Assembly (NCBI RefSeq): GCF_000286835.2
Contig: NZ_AJYD02000038.1
Location: 671,056 to 735,055, forward strand
Length of the DNA: 64,000 nt
DNA from: Enterovibrio norvegicus FF-33
GTDB taxonomy: Bacteria; Pseudomonadota; Gammaproteobacteria; Enterobacterales; Vibrionaceae
Direction of reading: 5' to 3'
Each line of letters opens with the position of its first letter. Positions within the stretch are counted from its first letter, which is position 1. Positions 61,438 through 64,000 of this stretch are shown in pieces. The position numbers were made by a program, and so were the translations under genes. The notes under the pieces are model-generated. The model saw nothing but the letters and a program-made list of their open reading frames with translations. It was not told where the DNA came from and did not search any database.

Positions 61438-62367
61438 ATGCAAACTCACTCTCATACATTGATCGATATCCCGTTCAACCAGCGCCACATTTGCTGGTTC
61501 TGTGGTGAACCCTCATCGGAAATTCTTCATTTTCCCCGTACTGCCCGAAAAAACGTCGAACATGCATTGTTGGCGTTACCGGCATGCAAAGAATGCGATG
61601 CCATCAAACACTCTCGCGACATCAATTCCATTTGGCAGTTTCGCGCCCACGTTAAACAGGCGCTCATCTCCAAATACACCAAGCACCTCGCCATCGGTGA
61701 AAACTGGACAAAAGAAGAACTCGAAGAAAGTGAATTTTCAGGGTCCATCTTGGGCGGCTTTGGTGAAAGTGCCTGGCACATGTATGAAATTGCCAAACAG
61801 CGCGTGGCGTATGAAGGTTGGCCACTTATTGTTGACGGCCTGACTTTTGATGCGATGGACGATACGAGCAGTTTTGAATTCAACGGCACATGCTATGCGT
61901 CACTCAGAAATTGTGTCGATTTCTTTGAAAAAGCGAGCGATATCGACAAAGAACTGCTCACTCAACTGGTTGAAATTGTCACCCCCGCGCGTTTTGATTA
62001 CGCGTTAAAAATCGCGAAATTGAATAAGCGAATTTCCCCCGCTCGCCGCACCCAAATCATTGATGACATTGCCATTGAAGAAGCTGAAAAACGCGAAGCC
62101 GCGGCCCGAAGTGATCTTGAGCTATCCATTGAAGATGTCTCGGTTTCAGGCACGATTGCGCCGAGCTTTGCCATTCAGTGGGCAATAGCAAAAGGGGCGA
62201 GCACACTCTCTGAACTGTGCCCGCTAGAAGATGACTATTTTGATGACTTCCAACACCTTGGCGGCGCGGCGGCATTTGCCTCATACAATGGTTTGCAGCT
62301 GTATTTAGAAGCGCGAGAAAACGCAGCCTGGGTTAAAGCCAATGATCCGAACAAGGATGTGTGGTGA
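61438..62367 (+). CDS. Uncharacterised protein with an N-terminal CxxC-CxxC zinc motif
   Basis: A 309-residue soluble protein. The N-terminus holds CWFCGEP and LPACKECDAIKHSRD (cysteines at about 19, 22, 50 and 53), an HNH/treble-clef-like arrangement, but the catalytic His-Asn-His pattern of nucleases is not clear. The rest is helical and acidic. I do not recognise a named family beyond conserved hypothetical proteins of Vibrionaceae. No operon partner. Confidence 0.65.
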   Translation: MQTHSHTLIDIPFNQRHICWFCGEPSSEILHFPRTARKNVEHALLALPACKECDAIKHSRDINSIWQFRAHVKQALISKYTKHLAIGENWTKEELEESEFSGSILGGFGESAWHMYEIAKQRVAYEGWPLIVDGLTFDAMDDTSSFEFNGTCYASLRNCVDFFEKASDIDKELLTQLVEIVTPARFDYALKIAKLNKRISPARRTQIIDDIAIEEAEKREAAARSDLELSIEDVSVSGTIAPSFAIQWAIAKGASTLSELCPLEDDYFDDFQHLGGAAAFASYNGLQLYLEARENAAWVKANDPNKDVW

Positions 62368-62375
62368 AGTGTGTT

Positions 62376-62392
62376 GAGAGAGAGAGAGAGAG
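62376..62392. repeat. GA dinucleotide tract
   Basis: Eight GA units 9 bp after the stop of the preceding gene, in the short gap before creD. Outside any coding sequence. Confidence 0.9.
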
Positions 62393-62440
62393 GGCGGCTT
62401 TGTGTTACAACCATTATTCGCCCTTCCCTTCATTATGACG

Positions 62441-63886
62441 CTACCTTTTCTTCCTCGTCATAAACATCAAGGTCAACAGCACCGTGACCAACAAACCACT
62501 GCCCATGAGCAAGGCGTAGTCTTCGAGACGCAGGATGGAGTACAAGAGTGCATACAAACCGATAAGCATAGACAGCATGATCACGCCTCTCCCCACGCTG
62601 CCTGTTGCGCTGCCCACATACGCGGGAATGCTGATCAAGGGAATACTCGCTGCCGCCATGAATGCCATGGTGAAACTCATGTGTTCAGAAAGCGCCAATA
62701 GCACCAGATAAAACAGCGTCATGGCAGCACCCACCATGGCGTACTGCAGCGCCGACAAGCTCTGTGCATTGCCTTGCTTCATACCAAGTTCAAACATCAT
62801 CAATACAATAAACGTCAACGCAACAAACAGCAGACCGTACTTCAATGAGCGCTCAATCTTTCCGTAGTGAGTGTTTGGCTCAAATAGCTGGGTATAAGCA
62901 TTCGCCTCGTCGAGGTTGATGCTGGCAGAATCAACAAACACCTGCGGATAATTTCGGCTTAAATGGCTGATATTCCACGTGGCAGAAAAGCCGTTATCGT
63001 TAATGTTTCTCGCCGTTGGCAGTGCGCCCACAAAGCTTGGGTGCGGCCAGTCTGTTGTTAATTCAAACGTTGAGCTTTCCCCTAACGGCAAGAAACCAAT
63101 TCCTTGCGAACCACGTAAACGGATTTTAAAATCCAACGTAAACGGCACGGGTGTTTCCGCCAGCGAGATAGGACGATGAAAGCCACGTTTCAGTGCATCA
63201 GTGTCCAGCCCGGTGCCCGACATCAAACTCATTTCAGCGGGTAGCCCTTCTCCTGTCACCGTGAACATGTCTACGCCATCAATCGCTTTGTTTGCGGATA
63301 ACCCGAACACCAAACGTGCGGCATCAAAATGGAAGGTTTCGAGGTTGGCAATATTGGGTAGCGCAAATTGAAAATCAGCCTTACCTTCGATCGTGCTTTG
63401 GTAAACGAGAGACTGATAAATGCCTCGAGTGCGAAAGTCATGTGTTAATGCCGCTTTCAGATCCAGCGTTGTCGGTAAGATCACGACTTCGTCGTAGCGA
63501 CGTGTTCGACGTTCACTTACTTCTTTCACTTCCCCGTCACCCGTTGCCACCTCTTGAATCACCACATAGGTGTAAGGCAGCACCAGCACAGGCCCAGCCA
63601 AGGTTTGCTCACTCCCCCACGATTGGCCAATTTCATTCACCACGTCGTTGTACAAATACTCCCGCTCGTTCGCCATGTCATGCACCATGGAGAGTGGCAC
63701 GATGGCGAGTAAACAAAGCACCAAGGCCAACACGCCTTTTAATAACAGGGAGCTGCGCGCTTGCACCTCAGGTAAATCAATATTGATGTTTAAACGGTTT
63801 AGCCCTGTTTTTACTAACACGAATGCGCCAAAGCCAAAAACGGCGAGCAGCAATAGGGCGAGAAGCCCAAAAATTAAATCAGTCAT
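62441..63886 (-). CDS. creD: CreD-family inner membrane protein
   Basis: A 481-residue inner-membrane protein of the CreD (Cet) family. One N-terminal membrane segment (about 5-25) and a second at about 45-65 precede a large periplasmic beta domain (about 70-330), and four to six membrane segments form the C-terminal half. Conserved pieces include RRYDEVVILPTTLDLKA and the LLFVALTFIVLMMFEL start of the C-terminal part. The start at 63886 (MTDLIFG) has AAGGAAG upstream. CreD helps keep the envelope intact; E. coli CreD is controlled by CreBC, which is not visible here. Confidence 0.9.
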   Translation of the reverse strand: MTDLIFGLLALLLLAVFGFGAFVLVKTGLNRLNINIDLPEVQARSSLLLKGVLALVLCLLAIVPLSMVHDMANEREYLYNDVVNEIGQSWGSEQTLAGPVLVLPYTYVVIQEVATGDGEVKEVSERRTRRYDEVVILPTTLDLKAALTHDFRTRGIYQSLVYQSTIEGKADFQFALPNIANLETFHFDAARLVFGLSANKAIDGVDMFTVTGEGLPAEMSLMSGTGLDTDALKRGFHRPISLAETPVPFTLDFKIRLRGSQGIGFLPLGESSTFELTTDWPHPSFVGALPTARNINDNGFSATWNISHLSRNYPQVFVDSASINLDEANAYTQLFEPNTHYGKIERSLKYGLLFVALTFIVLMMFELGMKQGNAQSLSALQYAMVGAAMTLFYLVLLALSEHMSFTMAFMAAASIPLISIPAYVGSATGSVGRGVIMLSMLIGLYALLYSILRLEDYALLMGSGLLVTVLLTLMFMTRKKR

Positions 63887-63950
63887 GAGTCTTCCTTGCA
63901 AATGATTGGCGAGATGATGTGTGAAAGGACATTAAACCAAAGCAACGAAG

Positions 63951-64000
63951 TCACAGGCTGGCAATGTGGTGATCAATGGTGGCGAGAATATGGCGGCGCA
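63951..64000 (-). CDS. Possible 3' end of a gene upstream of creD
   Basis: A minus-strand frame ends at a TGA (63951-63953), and the last 15 codons inside the window read RRHILATIDHHIASL, a plausible protein C-terminus, 64 bp upstream of the creD start. Too short to identify; a regulator preceding creD is a guess. Confidence 0.3.
   Translation of the reverse strand, partial: RRHILATIDHHIASL

Noticed and set aside
62376-62392. Phase-variable repeat
   Set aside because: The GA tract is after a stop codon and downstream of creD, so length changes would not alter any frame or obvious promoter.
1-64000. CRISPR array, prophage, insertion sequence, tRNA or rRNA genes
   Set aside because: No regularly spaced direct repeats with unique spacers, no transposase or phage structural genes and no cloverleaf-like or rRNA-like sequence was seen. 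Not an exhaustive search.

Overview
The window comes from the second chromosome of a Vibrionaceae bacterium and spans its replication origin. The evidence is a ParA2/ParB2 pair, an RctB-type initiator found only on Vibrionaceae chromosome 2, and between them a textbook ori2 with RctB iterons, a DnaA box, an AT-rich unwinding region and 39-mer/29-mer control sites. Six exact copies of the chromosome-2 centromere site parS2 (TTTACANTGTAAA) are scattered over 37 kb around it. The gene content (TMAO respiration, CioAB oxidase, Lap-type adhesin export, PAS chemoreceptors) fits a marine or estuarine Vibrionaceae. The genus cannot be fixed from sequence reading alone; Grimontia, Enterovibrio, Photobacterium or Vibrio are all possible.

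Layout. 0-8.2 kb: a six-gene Lap operon (HlyD adaptor, TolC-like porin, OmpA lipoprotein, LapG protease, LapD c-di-GMP receptor, LapB ABC exporter) whose giant adhesin substrate is not in view and probably lies left of the window. 8.3-13.6 kb: FapA-family protein, PilZ-like protein, PHP hydrolase and TmcA, all on the minus strand. 13.7-19.3 kb: parB2-parA2, ori2, rctB. 19.7-29.3 kb: a small rctB-side gene, an alpha-glucoside ABC transporter operon with an embedded GH13 alpha-glucosidase (order E-F-G-glucosidase-K), a CDGSH/glutamate-synthase fusion, and a second GH13 protein lacking its catalytic glutamate. 29.8-33.8 kb: torE-torC-torA. 33.9-36.3 kb: globin, GNAT and a 2-oxoglutarate oxygenase.

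36.5-42.6 kb: two chemoreceptors facing each other. One is soluble with four PAS domains in exact 122-residue tandem. The other is membrane-bound and overlaps an unrecognised secreted protein built of four ~40-residue repeats. 42.8-46.5 kb: two LysR regulators, each divergent from its probable target (DMT transporter, SDR oxidoreductase). 46.8-48 kb: a DUF2058 protein and a Doc-type toxin-antitoxin pair. 48-50.4 kb: cioAB with a perfect FNR site upstream. 50.9-52 kb: GNAT, a zinc-ribbon membrane protein and a 38-residue lysine-rich protein. 52.3-59.3 kb: a complete moxR-DUF58-DUF4381-batA-batB/C-batD operon. 59.5-64 kb: Tat-exported agmatine-deiminase-like protein, DUF3087 protein, CxxC protein and CreD.

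The parts work as independent modules. RctB, ParA2/B2, parS2 and ori2 replicate and segregate the replicon. Lap, LapD and PilZ form a c-di-GMP-linked surface attachment cluster. Tor and Cio are alternative respiratory branches. The agl/thu-like operon imports and hydrolyses alpha-glucosides. The items most worth a second look are the MCP plus four-repeat secreted protein pair, the GH13 pseudoenzyme, and the fine structure of ori2, where the 39-mer left arms share sequence with iteron flanks.
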